From positions 32,202-96,201 of the forward strand of contig CAYXNJ010000003.1 in NCBI GenBank assembly GCA_964466465.1: a stretch of DNA of 64,000 nt. Direction: 5' to 3'. This DNA is from Sulfurospirillum sp964466465. Lineage in GTDB: Bacteria; Campylobacterota; Campylobacteria; Campylobacterales; Sulfurospirillaceae. Positions 61,747-64,000 of the stretch are shown here, piece by piece. How positions within the stretch are numbered: the first letter of the stretch is position 1; every line of letters begins with the position of its first letter. The translations under genes were made by a program, and so were the position numbers. The notes beneath the pieces are model-generated. The model ran no database searches. It had not been told where the DNA came from and saw only the letters and a program-made list of their open reading frames with translations.

Positions 61747-62412
61747 TTATTTTAAGCTATTGAGATAGGCGATAAGTGCCACAATCTCTTTGATCTCACC
61801 ACGCTTAAATGCCTCTTTTACCTCTTGGCTTTTCATATCTGCAACAATCAGTGCAGCTTCTTCCATAACCGCTTTTTTAGCTTCTTCTTGGGTACCAAGT
61901 TTAGGCATATTAGGTTGATCATAAGGCGTATTGAAGACTTTTTTAACTGTTAATGCTTCTGCATACGCTGTATCGATGTCTGCGTTATTTTTAAACATAT
62001 GTTTATACGCTGGCATAATAGAGCCTGGAACAACACTGATTGGATCTAACATATGGTATTCATGCCAATCTGTTGTTCTATAGTTTCCAACCCTCATCAA
62101 ATCAGGGCCAGTTCTTTTTGAACCCCAGAGGAATGGTCTATCGTAAGCATATTCACCACTTAAAGAGTACATACCATAACGGTCTGTCTCTGATTTGAAC
62201 GGACGAATGAGTTGTGAATGACACGCATTACAGCTGTCTTTCATATAAACATGGCGACCCGCTAATTCTAATACAGTATATGGTTTTGTACCTGCTAATG
62301 GACGTGCTGTCTCCATAAAATCAGGTAAAATTGTTACAACACCAGCATACGCAATAACTAAAAACACACCTACCGCAAAAAAGAATGGGTTTCTCTCTAA
62401 CCAATGAAACAT
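61747..62412 (-). CDS. ccoO: cbb3-type cytochrome c oxidase subunit II (CcoO)
   Basis: Monohaem membrane cytochrome c of 221 aa: N-terminal helix (NPFFFAVGVFLVIAYAGVV), haem motif CNACH followed by SQLIRPFKSETDRYG, and AYKHMFKN with the distal Met region. It takes part in electron transfer to CcoN. It ends 1 nt before ccoQ. Confidence 0.95.
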   Translation of the reverse strand: MFHWLERNPFFFAVGVFLVIAYAGVVTILPDFMETARPLAGTKPYTVLELAGRHVYMKDSCNACHSQLIRPFKSETDRYGMYSLSGEYAYDRPFLWGSKRTGPDLMRVGNYRTTDWHEYHMLDPISVVPGSIMPAYKHMFKNNADIDTAYAEALTVKKVFNTPYDQPNMPKLGTQEEAKKAVMEEAALIVADMKSQEVKEAFKRGEIKEIVALIAYLNSLK

Positions 62413-62427
62413 AATCCTATCCTCCTT

Positions 62428-63897
62428 TTACGCTGCCATAGGTGAAGCATTTTGAGGCTCAGACTCAATTGCTTTACTTGCAGTCATTGTTTTATACATA
62501 TTGTAAGTGAACATGAAGAAACCAATTAGATACAATAAACCACCTGTTGCACGAATTGCATAGTATGGAATAAGTACAGTTACCGTATCAATGAATGAGT
62601 AAGCAAGGTTACCAAATTGGTCTGTTGCTCTCCACATCATACCTTGAGTAATACCTGCAATCCACATACTTGAGAAGTAAAGGACGATACCAGTTGTTTG
62701 AATCCAGAATTGTGCTTCAATCAATTTTTTACTGTAAATTTCACGTTTGAACATACGAGGAGCCATATGGAACAATGCTGCCATTGTCATAAAACCTACC
62801 CAACCAAGTGTACCATCATGAACGTGTCCAGGAACCCAGTCTGTAAAGTGCGCTAACGCGTTAACAGATTTGATTGACATAATTGGACCTTCAAGTGTAC
62901 TAAACATATAGAAGGTTGAAGCAAAAATCATCAATTTAACGAGTGGATTCTCTTTAAGTTGACCCCATTGACCTTTCATAGTAAGAAGAATGTTAATCGC
63001 ACTACCCCATGAAGGAAGAATCAAGATAATTGAGAAAATTGAACCCATAGTCTGTACCCAGTCAGGCACTGTAGAGTAAATAAGGTGGTGTCCGCCAGCC
63101 CAAAGGTAAACAAACATCAAACCCCAGAAAGAAAGAAGTGAAAGTTTATAAGAGAAAACCGGTTGACCAGATTCTTTTGGTAAGAAGTAATAGATCATCG
63201 CAATAATAGGCACTGTGAAAACAAAACCTACCGCATTGTGACCATACCACCATTGAACCATCGCATCATTTGAGCCTGCATACATTGAAACAGAGTGATA
63301 CCATTTTCCTGTGCCTGCAACAAAGTATGTTGGAACTTCCATATTGTTGAAAAGATAAAGCATAGCAACACCAAGGAAGCTTGCAATAAAATACCAAATA
63401 GAGATATAAAGTGTTTTTTCACGTCTGATACCAATCAAACCAAAAATGTTTAATCCCCAAAGTACCCAAACCACAACAACTAAAATATCTAAAGGCCACT
63501 CAAGCTCCGCATACTCTTTAGAGGTAGAAATACCTAAAAAAAGATTGACAACCGCAATTGTCATAAGAATCATGTAAAGCCAAAAGTGAAGCTTTGCAAG
63601 GACCATAAGAAAAGGTGACTCTGCTAATGAAACCTTGAGTACTCTTTGCCCAATGTAGTACCATGCTGCAAAGATTCCGCTTAGTAAGAATCCAAAAATT
63701 ACTCCTGAAGTGTGTAATGGTCTTAAACGACTGTAAGTACCATATTCACCCGCCAAGTAATTCAACTCAGGGAAAGCCATCTGATAGGCGATAACAACAC
63801 CTATTAACATACCAACGATTCCAAAAAGGATCGCTGCGTAGGTAAAACATTTGGCTACTGAATAGTCATAGTTCAATGCATCTCTAGCCTGCATCAA
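62428..63897 (-). CDS. ccoN: cbb3-type cytochrome c oxidase subunit I (CcoN)
   Basis: Catalytic subunit of 489 aa, about 12 membrane helices. Haem and copper histidines are seen in LHTSGVIFGFLL, WYGHNAVGFVF, GGHHLIYSTVPDW and VPGHVHDGTLGW. It reduces oxygen to water with proton pumping and has the high oxygen affinity needed by microaerophiles. First gene of ccoNOQP, with a TATAAT promoter hexamer at 63952-63947. Confidence 0.96.
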   Translation of the reverse strand: MMQARDALNYDYSVAKCFTYAAILFGIVGMLIGVVIAYQMAFPELNYLAGEYGTYSRLRPLHTSGVIFGFLLSGIFAAWYYIGQRVLKVSLAESPFLMVLAKLHFWLYMILMTIAVVNLFLGISTSKEYAELEWPLDILVVVVWVLWGLNIFGLIGIRREKTLYISIWYFIASFLGVAMLYLFNNMEVPTYFVAGTGKWYHSVSMYAGSNDAMVQWWYGHNAVGFVFTVPIIAMIYYFLPKESGQPVFSYKLSLLSFWGLMFVYLWAGGHHLIYSTVPDWVQTMGSIFSIILILPSWGSAINILLTMKGQWGQLKENPLVKLMIFASTFYMFSTLEGPIMSIKSVNALAHFTDWVPGHVHDGTLGWVGFMTMAALFHMAPRMFKREIYSKKLIEAQFWIQTTGIVLYFSSMWIAGITQGMMWRATDQFGNLAYSFIDTVTVLIPYYAIRATGGLLYLIGFFMFTYNMYKTMTASKAIESEPQNASPMAA

Positions 63898-63915
63898 TTC
63901 CTCCTACTTGTGTTT

Positions 63916-63952
63916 TTATGTCACAAAAATATCACATAATGCAAGAATTATA
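63916..63952 (-). promoter_or_regulatory. ccoN promoter hexamer and leader inverted repeat
   Basis: Minus-strand TATAAT at 63952-63947 gives a transcript start near 63940. Just inside it, TTATGT (63916-63921) and ACATAA (63934-63939) form an inverted repeat around an AT-rich centre, a possible operator. Confidence 0.45.
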
Positions 63953-64000
63953 GTGCAGCAAATGTACAACGAAGCTTAAGAAGATTAAATTTGTGTTAAA

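Overview
The window looks like chromosome from a Campylobacterota (epsilonproteobacterial) species, most likely Sulfurospirillum or a close relative. Pointers are: AT-rich DNA with strong AAGGA ribosome sites, many sensory genes (two MCPs, two histidine kinases), the ccoNOQP cluster followed by DUF4006/TPM/FixH-type genes, a one-chain pyruvate:ferredoxin oxidoreductase, a dimeric all-alpha dUTPase, the AddA/AddB pair and a CmeABC-type efflux operon. No rRNA, tRNA, CRISPR array, insertion sequence or prophage was seen. No stretch above 300 bp lacks a gene; the longest gap (44975-45266) holds a candidate small RNA or attenuator.

Layout. 1-989: pstS, cut by the left edge. 1162-5273: two full-length paralogous chemoreceptors around a LigB-type dioxygenase. 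5347-8402: a TPR membrane protein and a bifunctional OlsF-type ornithine-lipid acyltransferase. 8536-11277: phoU-phoB-phoR. 11337-14736: YciA thioesterase, a DUF2157/GDYXXLXY membrane pair, an HxlR regulator divergent from a flavodoxin-fold reductase. 14769-19152: CHASE4 histidine kinase, queC/queE/queD, dUTPase. 19175-22100: phoH, calcineurin-type phosphoesterase and patatin in one overlapping operon. 22289-29405: cation/proton antiporter and RND efflux operon. 29520-36165: hemerythrin, rhodanese, PNPOx-like protein, SstT, LuxS, Na/Pi transporter operon, small CxxC protein. 36300-45000: pyruvate oxidoreductase, HAD phosphatase, DUF4197, MscS, OmpA, peptide-binding protein. 45267-52966: Tag, YjbR, a YqhC/YqhD-like pair, DUF523, PurT, two secreted proteins of unknown function, CutA. 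53131-59100: rpsI/rplM and addA/addB. 59232-63897: cbb3 oxidase operon.

The strongest new signal is regulatory. Four promoters (pstS, olsF, phoU, phoH) share a two-part PhoB-like box, YGTWACC then an 11-bp-phased second half, with a TAYAAT -10 hexamer at exactly the same distance in all four. This joins phosphate uptake and sensing (PstS, PhoU-PhoB-PhoR) to a phosphorus-free membrane lipid synthase (OlsF) and to an operon with a PlcP-like phosphoesterase and a patatin lipase. Together they suggest a phosphate-starvation membrane-lipid remodelling regulon, part of which would normally be annotated as lipid A synthesis (LpxH-like).

Other points of interest are an unlisted 33-aa membrane protein in the cytochrome oxidase operon, a minus-strand terminated RNA carrying a CCUCC motif upstream of a peptide-binding protein gene, a four-hairpin intergenic element at 36166-36274, and a secreted protein with four YPCG-x3-C repeats.
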